Origin: Akkermansiaceae bacterium
GTDB lineage: Bacteria; Verrucomicrobiota; Verrucomicrobiia; Verrucomicrobiales; Akkermansiaceae
DNA length: 5,525 nucleotides
Assembly (NCBI GenBank): GCA_025457805.1
Contig: JALOTR010000240.1
Location: forward strand, 1 to 5,525
Reading direction: 5' to 3'
The position numbers were made by a program, and so were the translations under genes. The notes beneath the pieces are model-generated. The model was not told where the DNA came from. It made no database searches and saw only the letters and a list, made by a program, of their open reading frames with translations. Positions 1 through 5,344 of this stretch are shown piece after piece. The stretch's first letter is position 1; each line of letters begins with the position of its first letter.

Positions 1-986
1 GTGGGGGTGATGCGGTGGGCGAGCAGGCCGGCGAGGAGGATGGCGATGAGCGGGATAAGGCCTTCCTGGAGCAGGCTGCCGGATTTGAGCGACTCACCCG
101 CGCCCTGGGGCACGCTGAGGCGGCCGAGCAGGTCGAGGGCGAAAATCCAGCCTGTGTGCAATCCCGTGGGGAGCCAAAGCGAAGCCGTCCGCCAGCGGGC
201 GTATGCGAGCACGCCGCCGAGTGCGAGGAGCGGCAGGATGGTCCCAAAAAGGTTCCGCCAATCGGCATAACTCCCGATCACGAGGCCCAGCAACTCAAAG
301 CCCGTGCGCGGCGCATCCGGATCCGCGACGTTGAGTCCCGGCGGCGGAAACATGGCCAAAACGAGGGCGAAAAACGCGGCGGACATTCCCAAAGCCGCTG
401 CCGGCCGCATGGCGCGCATGAAGATCCCCATCGCCACGCCGCGGAAGAAAACTTCCATCACCAGCGCGATCGCCAGGGCTGGCCAGAACGTGCGCAGGCA
501 AAGGATCAACATGCCCTCGGGCGGCAATTTCAGCGTGAAATATCCTGCCGGCACCAAGGCCACGCCCATCGAGAGCATGAGCCCGGCCACCAGCATGAAG
601 CCGGCGCAGGAATCCCACAATCCGCCGAGGTTGCGGCGCAGGGGTTGACCACGCGAGGTGAGGCGGCGGGCATTGGGAAGCCGCAACAACCAGGGCCCCA
701 TCGAGCTGCCCCGCGAGGCGCTGCGGGCGTGGATCCATTCCATCCAGGGGAAAAACAACAAGGCCGCCACCGAGAGGACGCCCACTACGAAGAAGGCAGG
801 AAATTCCGCCACGCCACACCATTTTGCCAACCATTCGAGGAAGCCATTGGTGGTTTTCTTGGAGGAAACCTCTGCCAGAGCCTTGCCCGCGTTGTAGAGC
901 AGCGGCGTCACCCAGGCACCCGCCGCCACCGAGACTGCGGCATAGAGCCACACCTTGATCACGGTAGCCGGGGACTCGTGTTGCAT
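1..986 (-). CDS. CPBP/Rce1-like family membrane protein, C-terminus cut by the window edge
   Basis: Reading the minus strand from an ATG at 984-986 gives 328 open residues with no stop before the window edge, so the C-terminus is missing. The protein is strongly hydrophobic, with membrane segments at roughly residues 13-30, 62-80, 127-150, 166-182, 198-213, 246-262, 270-287 and 308-323. Residues 177-183 (MEVFFRG) resemble CPBP motif 1 (EExxxR), with E178 and R182 present but Met at the first Glu position. GLHTGW (H277) resembles the third motif. The family holds intramembrane proteases such as Rce1 and many bacterial members of unknown role. No histidine occurs between residues 183 and 276, where the FxxxH motif is expected, and the Asn of HxxxN is Ile281. 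The active site therefore looks incomplete. No good Shine-Dalgarno is seen; this is the only ATG near the spacer in a frame that stays open upstream. Family assignment is fairly good; protease activity is doubtful. Confidence 0.72.
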   Translation of the reverse strand, partial: MQHESPATVIKVWLYAAVSVAAGAWVTPLLYNAGKALAEVSSKKTTNGFLEWLAKWCGVAEFPAFFVVGVLSVAALLFFPWMEWIHARSASRGSSMGPWLLRLPNARRLTSRGQPLRRNLGGLWDSCAGFMLVAGLMLSMGVALVPAGYFTLKLPPEGMLILCLRTFWPALAIALVMEVFFRGVAMGIFMRAMRPAAALGMSAAFFALVLAMFPPPGLNVADPDAPRTGFELLGLVIGSYADWRNLFGTILPLLALGGVLAYARWRTASLWLPTGLHTGWIFALDLLGRLSVPQGAGESLKSGSLLQEGLIPLIAILLAGLLAHRITP

Positions 987-1079
987 CCGCGCAGCATGCC
1001 CGATCCGCCGCCTGAAGGAAAGCCCCGGGTTGGCGATTTTGCGTTGGTGAATGCCGCTTGCCCGGGCTAGCGTCCGCCC
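987..1079. other. divergent intergenic spacer with a short direct repeat
   Basis: This GC-rich 93-bp spacer separates the two divergent genes and should hold both promoters, but I find no convincing -35/-10 pair. Two copies of an 11-mer of the form CCGGGYTNGCG lie at 1025-1035 and 1062-1072 (9 of 11 identical, 37 bp apart). They could be a regulator site or chance in GC-rich DNA. Confidence 0.25.
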
Positions 1080-1937
1080 ATGATTCGCACCGAACCGGTA
1101 GGACAGATCCGCTGCCAATGGGGAGAAGGCCCGATTTGGTGGCAGGGTGGCCTCTACTATGTCGATATCGAGGGCAAGCGCGTCCACCGCTATGATCCGG
1201 CGGACGGCTCGGAGAAATCCTGGGAAATCGGCCAACGCGTCGGCACTGTCGTCCCGCGCGAGAGCGGTGGCTTGGTCATCGCTGGCGATCACGGCTTGTT
1301 CTTTCTCGATGAGGAAACCGGCGGGCTGATTGCCATCGCCGATCCGGAACAGGACAAACCCGACAATCGCTTCAACGACGGGAAATGTTCACCCGATGGC
1401 CGCTTTTTCGCCGGCACCATCAGTCTCGCGAAAAAAACCGGCGACGCCCGCCTCTACCGCCTCGATCCGGACCTCACGCTGCACGAAGCATTCGGCCCGG
1501 TCACCAATTCCAATGGCATCGCGTGGTCGCTGGATGGCAAGACCGTTTACTACATCGACACCCCGCGGAAGGAAGTGCTCGCCTTCGATTACGACGCGGC
1601 GGACGGCCACCTGCGCAATCTCCGCAGCGTGATTTCCACCGGCCACATCGATGCCTCGCCAGACGGCATGACCCTCGATGCCGACGGCAATTTGTGGATC
1701 GCCTTCTGCCATGGCGGCTGCGTGTCGTGTTTCAATCCGGAAAACGGCAACGAGTTGCACCGCATTCCCCTTCCCTGCTTGGAAACCACCGCCTGTGCCT
1801 TTGGCGGGCCGGATTTGGCGGATTTGTTCGTCACCACCGGCGTGCACAAGACCGCCAAGGAAGAACACGCAGGCCGCCTCTTCGTGATCCGCGGCCTCAA
1901 GACGCGCGGCGTGCCTGCCGATGCGTTCCGGGGCTGA
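1080..1937 (+). CDS. SMP-30/gluconolactonase/LRE family sugar-lactone hydrolase
   Basis: The 285-residue product has the usual length and repeat pattern of the SMP-30 (regucalcin/gluconolactonase) six-bladed beta-propeller family. These enzymes hydrolyse sugar lactones, such as glucono- or other aldonolactones, to the acids using one divalent metal ion. The expected metal ligands are all visible: E16 in GEGPIW, N145 in SNGIAWS, and D195 in SPDGMTLD. N99 in NRFNDGK is the substrate/metal-proximal Asn. There is no signal peptide, so it should be cytoplasmic. The ATG at 1080 is the first possible start, because the frame has a stop at 1068-1070; no Shine-Dalgarno is obvious. No other sugar-catabolism gene sits beside it, so the natural substrate (gluconolactone, arabinono-, xylono- or another lactone) cannot be named. 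It ends 9 bp before the converging purB stop. Confidence 0.93.
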   Translation: MIRTEPVGQIRCQWGEGPIWWQGGLYYVDIEGKRVHRYDPADGSEKSWEIGQRVGTVVPRESGGLVIAGDHGLFFLDEETGGLIAIADPEQDKPDNRFNDGKCSPDGRFFAGTISLAKKTGDARLYRLDPDLTLHEAFGPVTNSNGIAWSLDGKTVYYIDTPRKEVLAFDYDAADGHLRNLRSVISTGHIDASPDGMTLDADGNLWIAFCHGGCVSCFNPENGNELHRIPLPCLETTACAFGGPDLADLFVTTGVHKTAKEEHAGRLFVIRGLKTRGVPADAFRG

Positions 1938-1946
1938 GTGGGAAAA

Positions 1947-3365
1947 TCAAAGAATCGATCCCGGTCCGTAGGCGGCAGCTTGCGGGTGGGCTTGTTCGAG
2001 TTCTCTAACAGCTTTCGCGAAGCTCGCGATTTGGGTTTTCGCCGCACCGGATTCACGGTCGCCGCGGGCGAGGATGGCATCGAGCGCATCGCGGGAAAGC
2101 CCGAGGCGGCTGTCACCGGCCAGACGCTCGACCAGGTTATTGCGGTCGATTTTTCCCGTGCGGAGATCGTTCACCGTGGCCACGGCGTGCTCTTTGATTG
2201 CCTTGTGTGCGGTTTCGCGGCCGACGCCGGATTTCACCGCTTCCATCATGATCGTGGTGGTCATGAGGAAGGGCAGGTAATGCGCGGTCTCGGCGTGGAT
2301 CACGGCCTCGTAGGCATCCATTTGATCGAGCACGGTGAGGAAAGTTTCGAACATGCCATCGATGGCATAAAACGAATCCGGCAGCATGATGCGGCGCACG
2401 ACCGAGCAGGAAACATCGCCCTCGTTCCACTGATCGCCCGCAAGTCCGGCGGCCATGGCAAGATAGCCTTTGAGGATGACGTGGAAACCATTCACCCGCT
2501 CGCAGGAGCGTGAGTTCATCTTGTGCGGCATGGCGCTGGAGCCCGTCTGGCCCGGAGCGAATCCTTCACTCGCCGTCTCGTGGCCTGCCATCAGGCGCAG
2601 GGTTTTGCAAAATGACGAGGGACCCGAGCAAAGATCCGTCAACGCGGCCACCACGCGGAAATCCAGCGATCGCGGATAAACCTGGCCGACATTCGTCCAA
2701 ACGGCCGGCATGCCGAGGTGGGCGACCACCCGTTGCTCCAGCTCCGCTACCTTTGCAGCATCGCCTTCGAAGAGCGAAAGTTGGTCCATTTGCGTGCCGA
2801 CAGCGCCCTTGAGACCGCGCACGGCGTAGGTGGAAATGATCGATTCGATGGCAGTAAGGCCGCCCAGCAATTCCTCGCCGAACATGGCCACGCGCTTGCC
2901 CAGCGTGGTGGGTTGCGCGGCGACGTTGTGGGTGCGGGCCGTGAGAATGAGGTCGCTCCATTGCTCGGAGCGCTCGCGGAAGCGGCGCAAGGCGGCAATC
3001 GTCTTGTCGCGGACGAGCAGCAGCGAGCGGTAAACCTGGAGCTGCTCGACGTTTTCCGTGAGGTCCCGCGAGGTCATGCCCTTGTGGACCTGCTCGTGGC
3101 CGGCGAGATCGTTGAATTCCTCGATGCGCGCCTTCACATCGTGGCGGGTGATTTTTTCCCGCGCCATGATCGCGGCCGTGTCCACTTGATCCTTCACCTT
3201 TTCGTAGGCGGCGATCGCCTCCTCCGGCACATCCAGGCCGAGATCCTTCTGCGCCTTCATCACGGCGATCCAGAATTCGCGCTCCAGAACAATCCGCCCT
3301 TCGGCGGACCAGATGGCTTGGAGGGCGGGCGAGGCGTAGCGTTCGGCGAGGACGTTGGGGATCAC
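1947..3365 (-). CDS. purB: adenylosuccinate lyase
   Basis: PurB acts twice in purine synthesis in the cytoplasm: it releases fumarate from SAICAR to give AICAR, and from adenylosuccinate to give AMP. With the GTG start at 3363-3365 the protein has 472 residues, normal for the family, and begins MIPNVLAERYAS. Visible landmarks are TSRDLTEN at 98-105, the catalytic-type histidine H146 in TARTHN, the fumarate-lyase signature GSSAMPHKMN at 275-284 with the loop serines S276/S277, and WNEGD at 313-317. These fit a fully active enzyme of the fumarase/aspartase superfamily. An alternative TTG start at 3399-3401 would add 12 residues, but it has only a GAGG 2 nt away. The GTG has an AGGG 8 nt upstream and matches the usual N-terminus. 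It stands alone, away from other purine genes; AT-rich control sequence lies in front of it. Confidence 0.96.
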   Translation of the reverse strand: MIPNVLAERYASPALQAIWSAEGRIVLEREFWIAVMKAQKDLGLDVPEEAIAAYEKVKDQVDTAAIMAREKITRHDVKARIEEFNDLAGHEQVHKGMTSRDLTENVEQLQVYRSLLLVRDKTIAALRRFRERSEQWSDLILTARTHNVAAQPTTLGKRVAMFGEELLGGLTAIESIISTYAVRGLKGAVGTQMDQLSLFEGDAAKVAELEQRVVAHLGMPAVWTNVGQVYPRSLDFRVVAALTDLCSGPSSFCKTLRLMAGHETASEGFAPGQTGSSAMPHKMNSRSCERVNGFHVILKGYLAMAAGLAGDQWNEGDVSCSVVRRIMLPDSFYAIDGMFETFLTVLDQMDAYEAVIHAETAHYLPFLMTTTIMMEAVKSGVGRETAHKAIKEHAVATVNDLRTGKIDRNNLVERLAGDSRLGLSRDALDAILARGDRESGAAKTQIASFAKAVRELEQAHPQAAAYGPGSIL

Positions 3366-3373
3366 GGCGCGGA

Positions 3374-3377
3374 CCCT
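3374..3377 (-). promoter_or_regulatory. ribosome binding site deciding the purB start
   Basis: On the minus strand AGGG sits 8 nt before the GTG at 3363-3365. This supports that start over the upstream TTG at 3399-3401, whose GAGG is only 2 nt away. Confidence 0.55.
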
Positions 3378-3416
3378 GAAGGGTGGATCCCCATCTTTCA
3401 AGGCCTCAAAATCCGC

Positions 3417-3425
3417 AAAATATCA
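3417..3425 (-). promoter_or_regulatory. candidate extended -10 promoter of purB
   Basis: The minus strand reads TGATATTTT, an extended -10 element (TGN followed by TATTTT, 4 of 6 to TATAAT). No TTGACA-like -35 lies at the right distance, which fits an extended -10 or activator-dependent promoter. Transcription would start near 3410, giving a leader of about 45 nt before the GTG start. The same TGNTATTTT form occurs in the higB promoter of this window. Confidence 0.45.
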
Positions 3426-3437
3426 GGCATGCCGATA
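3421..3437. repeat. inverted repeat around GGCATGCC, possible operator
   Basis: The perfect 8-bp palindrome GGCATGCC (3426-3433) is flanked by TATC on the left and GATA on the right, giving a 17-nt inverted repeat with one unpaired A at 3425. It falls within the spacer and -10 of the candidate purB promoter, where a bound repressor would block RNA polymerase. The binding protein is unknown. Confidence 0.45.
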
Positions 3438-3439
3438 GC

Positions 3440-3465
3440 ATCATATGGTTATCATTTGGTATCAT
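3440..3465. repeat. three ATCAT direct repeats spaced 11 and 10 bp
   Basis: ATCAT begins at 3440, 3451 and 3461; the first two units extend to ATCATATGGTT and ATCATTTGGT. A spacing of one helical turn places the copies on one face of the DNA. Relative to the predicted purB start site near 3410 they lie at about -30 to -55, a typical activator position. They also lie in front of the divergent AraC-type gene, so they could serve both directions. AraC-family proteins commonly bind direct repeats through their two helix-turn-helix units; that this neighbour binds here is inference. Confidence 0.45.
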
Positions 3466-3592
3466 GCCCATTCACAATCCACTGATGCTGAAAACGCCAA
3501 AATCAGGACCGACAATTTTGCTATCAAATACGGTTTTCCCTAAACAACTGTAACTCATGGAGTCCCAACATGAAGAATGCCGAAAAGGTACG

Positions 3593-3621
3593 TTGACGAG
3601 TGTCACGCAAATCACCGAAAT
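3593..3621 (+). promoter_or_regulatory. weak candidate promoter of the AraC-type gene
   Basis: TTGACG at 3593-3598 matches the -35 consensus at 5 of 6 bases. Seventeen bases later comes CGAAAT (3616-3621), a poor -10 (3 of 6). A start near 3628 would leave a short leader containing the GAAGG ribosome site. A second option is TGCTATCAA at 3519-3527 (extended -10 form, no -35). Neither is strong. Confidence 0.22.
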
Positions 3622-3636
3622 TAACCATCCTTCACT

Positions 3637-3641
3637 GAAGG
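3637..3641 (+). promoter_or_regulatory. ribosome binding site for the GTG start at 3652
   Basis: GAAGG lies 10 nt before the GTG at 3652-3654. The frame has a stop at 3622-3624 and no other start codon between that stop and the GTG, so this start is well fixed. Confidence 0.55.
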
Positions 3642-3651
3642 CAGCTTTTTC

Positions 3652-4083
3652 GTGAGGTTCATCCGCTCCAAACAAACATGGCGAGTCGTCGAGGCATTCT
3701 CGGGGAAGAGGTGTTGTCTCGAAAAACTCGCCTTCGACACAAACTATCGGGTCACCGAAGTCTGCGCGGCTCTGGGATGCAGTCAGCGATATCTCTATGC
3801 GGTGTTTTTGAGAGACATCGGTCTGCCGCCCAAAACATGGATGAATCTGGAGCGCATGGTGGTCGCGCGGCGCAAACTCGAAGGCGGCAGACCCGTGGAG
3901 CAGGTGGCCATGGACCTCGGTTTCATGTCCGTGGAGTCGTTCCGCCGCCGGTTTTACACCGTCTATCGGATTTCTCCCGGCCGCTTTCTCAAGAGCAGGA
4001 AAATCTTCGATCCCAGCAACTTCGACGCGCTGCCCCCGCCGACGCAGCCTCAAAAGCCACCGGGCGGCAGTGAGGTGTCCTGA
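3652..4083 (+). CDS. AraC-family DNA-binding protein without a sensor domain
   Basis: The 143-residue product is essentially the AraC/XylS C-terminal DNA-binding domain. A first helix-turn-helix lies at about 34-57 (VTEVCAALGCSQRYLYAVF) and a second at about 82-105 (VEQVAMDLGFMSVESFRRRF), followed by the family's closing ISPGRFLK near 107-114. Typical AraC regulators have about 290 residues with an N-terminal ligand or dimerisation domain. Here only about 30 residues precede the first HTH, and an in-frame stop at 3622-3624 excludes a longer reading. The tail from about 120 is Pro-rich (PPPTQPQKPPGG) and probably disordered. It would act in the cytoplasm as a transcription regulator without its own ligand sensor, perhaps set by its own level. 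The divergent spacer with phased ATCAT repeats is a natural target, including self-control and purB, but this is inferred from position only. No frameshift is seen. Confidence 0.88.
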   Translation: MRFIRSKQTWRVVEAFSGKRCCLEKLAFDTNYRVTEVCAALGCSQRYLYAVFLRDIGLPPKTWMNLERMVVARRKLEGGRPVEQVAMDLGFMSVESFRRRFYTVYRISPGRFLKSRKIFDPSNFDALPPPTQPQKPPGGSEVS

Positions 4084-4116
4084 ACGACTCGGTGGCCCGC
4101 ATGCACTCCCCGCGGA

Positions 4117-4707
4117 TCAGCGCTTGGGAATCACCAGCGATTGGCCAGGGCGAATGAGCGAGCCGGAGATGCCATTGGCACGCTGGATGGCGGAAACCGA
4201 CGATCCATTGCGGCTGGCGATCGCGGAAAGGGTATCGCCTTTTTTCACCACGTAGCGCTGCGTCTTGGGCTGTGGCTTGGGTTTGGGCTTGGCCTTGACA
4301 AGCACCGGCTTGGGCTTGGGCTTTGGTTTCACCACCACCGGAGTCGGTTTCGGCGTGGTGGTGCGCACCGTTTCACGCGGCTGATCCTGCACCTTGACCA
4401 CCGTCGGGGCTGGCTTGGTGGTCACCGTGCGGCTGCTGCCCTGAGGCATCAGCGGATTCGCATCGGCGGGAGGTTGCTCGTTTCTTGCGATCACCGGCAG
4501 GCTGGTATCCGGAGGTGGAGCCTGGTGACGGTTGCTCGGCTTGCGCCACTTGGTCGGATCATTCGCCCACTCTTCGCGATAATTTCCCTGCGCATCGAAA
4601 GGCCCGGTGCCGAGCGGATCGCTTGCGAGGGAAGGATCGTTGTTGCTGCACGAGGGAACGAGGAAAAAGAGAGCTAGGGAGAAGGTGAACCACAGGACCG
4701 GCTTCAT
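4117..4707 (-). CDS. LysM-domain lipoprotein, predicted peptidoglycan-binding
   Basis: From the ATG at 4705-4707 the protein has 196 residues. It begins with a short Lys-bearing N-region and hydrophobic core ending LVPSC, a slightly unusual lipobox (Pro at -2) that would place C20 as the lipidated residue. A polar, Pro-rich region follows (21-117). Then comes a run rich in Lys-Pro pairs at 118-148, and a single C-terminal LysM domain at about 151-195 (YVVKKGDTLSAIASRNG ... RPGQSLVIPK). LysM binds N-acetylglucosamine-containing glycan, so this is probably an envelope protein anchored to a membrane with its LysM gripping the wall. No catalytic domain is present, so a structural or recruiting role is more likely than hydrolysis. 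A TTG at 4741-4743 would add 12 residues before the signal peptide; the ATG gives a proper signal sequence and is preferred, although it lacks a clear ribosome site. It converges on the AraC-type gene with 33 bp between stops. Confidence 0.88.
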   Translation of the reverse strand: MKPVLWFTFSLALFFLVPSCSNNDPSLASDPLGTGPFDAQGNYREEWANDPTKWRKPSNRHQAPPPDTSLPVIARNEQPPADANPLMPQGSSRTVTTKPAPTVVKVQDQPRETVRTTTPKPTPVVVKPKPKPKPVLVKAKPKPKPQPKTQRYVVKKGDTLSAIASRNGSSVSAIQRANGISGSLIRPGQSLVIPKR

Positions 4708-4848
4708 GGTGGCGATAGTAGGAGTCTCGGAGGGATTTGGCAAACATAGTTAAGGCGAGCAAACCATTATTTCCCGGTTTTGCCCGCCACAGAGCCGCCA
4801 ACAACTTCGATCTTGCACCGCACATGTGAAGATGGCAGATCTTCCGCG

Positions 4849-4864
4849 TTCCCTTTTTTGGGAA
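4849..4864 (+). other. small hairpin with a T6 loop in front of tRNA-Ala
   Basis: TTCCC (4849-4853) and GGGAA (4860-4864) pair perfectly around a loop of six T residues, ending 6 bp before the tRNA. It would lie in the tRNA 5' leader or promoter. It lacks the trailing T-tract of a terminator. I find no good tRNA promoter; TTGCAC at 4813-4818 is a possible weak -35. Confidence 0.3.
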
Positions 4865-4870
4865 TCGTGA

Positions 4871-4946
4871 GGGGCATTAGCTCAGTTGGTAGAGCGCTTC
4901 GTTCGCAATGAAGAGGTCAGGAGTTCGAATCTCCTATGCTCCACCA
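4871..4946 (+). tRNA. tRNA-Ala (anticodon CGC), with encoded CCA
   Basis: The sequence folds into a full cloverleaf. The acceptor stem is 4871-4877 with 4936-4942. The D stem is 4880-4883 with 4892-4895. The anticodon stem is 4897-4901 with 4909-4913, the last pair being G-T. The T stem is 4919-4923 with 4931-4935 around the loop TTCGAAT. The seven-base anticodon loop TTCGCAA holds CGC at 4904-4906, which reads GCG (Ala). The third acceptor pair is G-T, the G3:U70 identity element recognised by alanyl-tRNA synthetase. The discriminator A is 4943 and CCA is encoded at 4944-4946. An intrinsic terminator follows 10 bp later, so it is probably a single-gene transcript. Confidence 0.97.
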
Positions 4947-4956
4947 TCACGCCACA

Positions 4957-4992
4957 CAAAGAGCCGCCGCGTGCGGCATTTGTTTATTTTTT
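4957..4992 (+). terminator. intrinsic terminator of tRNA-Ala
   Basis: GCCGC (4963-4967) pairs with GCGGC (4973-4977) around the loop CGCGT. The stem extends outward through CAAA (4957-4960) with TTTG (4979-4982) across a small internal loop. A T-rich tract runs to 4992. The T-tract covers the stop codon and last two Lys codons of the converging small gene at 4984-5202. On that gene's strand the hairpin is followed only by CTCTTTGTG, so termination should be weaker in that direction. Confidence 0.8.
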
Positions 4993-5202
4993 CCCGAAAA
5001 GTCCGGTCAGCGCCCCGAGGGAGCCAAGCGAACCCAGGATGCCGCCGAAGTCCGGCTTGTTGCCCGCGAGCACGTCATCGATCATCGGATGATAGGATTC
5101 CGGCACCTTGGTTTTCACAAAATCGGCAACCGTCGTGATCACCTGATCGGTCATCTCCGCGCTGAGGCCGAGGGCTGCGAGTCTTTCTTTGAGTTCGTTC
5201 AT
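4984..5202 (-). CDS. small helical protein with Gly-rich tail, function unknown
   Basis: From the ATG at 5200-5202 the product has 72 residues. I do not recognise a named family. Residues 1-46 look alpha-helical (NELKERLAALGLSAEMTDQV, then VADFVKTKVPESYHPMIDDV), with a helix-break-helix pattern. Residues 52-70 form a Gly/Leu-rich tail (FGGILGSLGSLGALTGLFG) ending in KK. The layout recalls small bacterial proteins of the DUF937-like kind, but that is only a resemblance. There is no signal peptide; the tail could be amphipathic or membrane-associating. The frame stays open upstream to 5370, but that part is unlike coding sequence and holds the inverted repeat, so the internal ATG is preferred. 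No clear ribosome site. Its end overlaps the tRNA terminator. The sensible composition makes it probably real. Confidence 0.66.
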   Translation of the reverse strand: MNELKERLAALGLSAEMTDQVITTVADFVKTKVPESYHPMIDDVLAGNKPDFGGILGSLGSLGALTGLFGKK

Positions 5203-5253
5203 GATGAGAATCTTACAGGGTTGGAATACCCCAAAGATTTCCGCAGCATTTCC

Positions 5254-5311
5254 GCCAGCGGTCAAGCCATGATCCGAAAGTGCATTCGCTGAATCACGGC
5301 TTGACGCTGGC
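5254..5311. repeat. 58-bp imperfect inverted repeat (long hairpin)
   Basis: The left arm 5254-5273 (GCCAGCGGTCAAGCCATGAT) matches the reverse complement of the right arm 5293-5311 (ATCACGGCTTGACGCTGGC) with one mismatch and one base missing. Inside, CGAA (5275-5278) pairs with TTCG (5285-5288) around AGTGCA. The whole element could fold as one long stem-loop or cruciform. It lies between the divergent small gene and higB, and the TTGACG -35 box of higB lies in its right arm. The mirror TTGACC lies in the left arm on the minus strand, but no good -10 follows it there. It could be a dispersed palindromic element (REP-like), a regulator site, or a structured RNA part. Confidence 0.7.
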
Positions 5312-5328
5312 CCACGTGTTGCTATTTT
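5301..5328 (+). promoter_or_regulatory. sigma-70-type promoter of the higB-like gene
   Basis: TTGACG (5301-5306, 5 of 6) is followed after 16 bp by TATTTT (5323-5328, 4 of 6), which is preceded by TGC to form an extended -10. Transcription would start near 5335, leaving a leader of only about 10 nt before the ATG at 5345 and no Shine-Dalgarno. The palindromes CACGTG in the spacer (5313-5318) and GACGTC near the start site (5336-5341) are possible sites for autoregulation by the toxin-antitoxin pair. Confidence 0.62.
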
Positions 5329-5344
5329 GACAACAGACGTCCGA

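Noticed and set aside
295..951. 218-codon minus-strand frame
   Set aside because: It overlaps the CPBP-like gene in another frame of the same strand; the composition is irregular (Gly, Arg, His rich), with no membrane pattern or motif.
15..1070. 351-codon open frame on the plus strand opposite the CPBP-like gene
   Set aside because: The product is extremely rich in Arg, His, Gln and Glu with no domain logic, as expected from the antisense of a GC-rich membrane-protein gene. The minus frame gives a coherent hydrophobic protein with CPBP-like motifs.
1928..1964. CCGGG...CCCGG inverted repeat across the purB and SMP-30 gene ends as a terminator
   Set aside because: Five-base stem with a loop of about 27 nt and no T-tract; not convincing.
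2718..3485. 255-codon plus-strand frame inside purB
   Set aside because: Antisense shadow of purB, whose catalytic and signature motifs are intact on the minus strand.
3570..3596. Eight-codon mini-ORF (ATG at 3570) as a leader peptide before the AraC-type gene
   Set aside because: Too short to separate from chance; no run of one amino acid and no attenuator hairpins follow.
3472..4053. 193-codon minus-strand frame antisense to the AraC-type gene
   Set aside because: The plus strand shows two clear helix-turn-helix units and a ribosome site; the antisense product has no recognisable features.
4264..4356. Repeated GGCTTGGG-like units as a tandem or CRISPR repeat
   Set aside because: They are codons of the Lys-Pro linker in the LysM protein; there is no repeat-spacer structure.
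4708..4743. TTG at 4741-4743 as the start of the LysM lipoprotein
   Set aside because: It would put 12 polar residues before the signal peptide; the ATG at 4705-4707 gives a standard lipoprotein signal.
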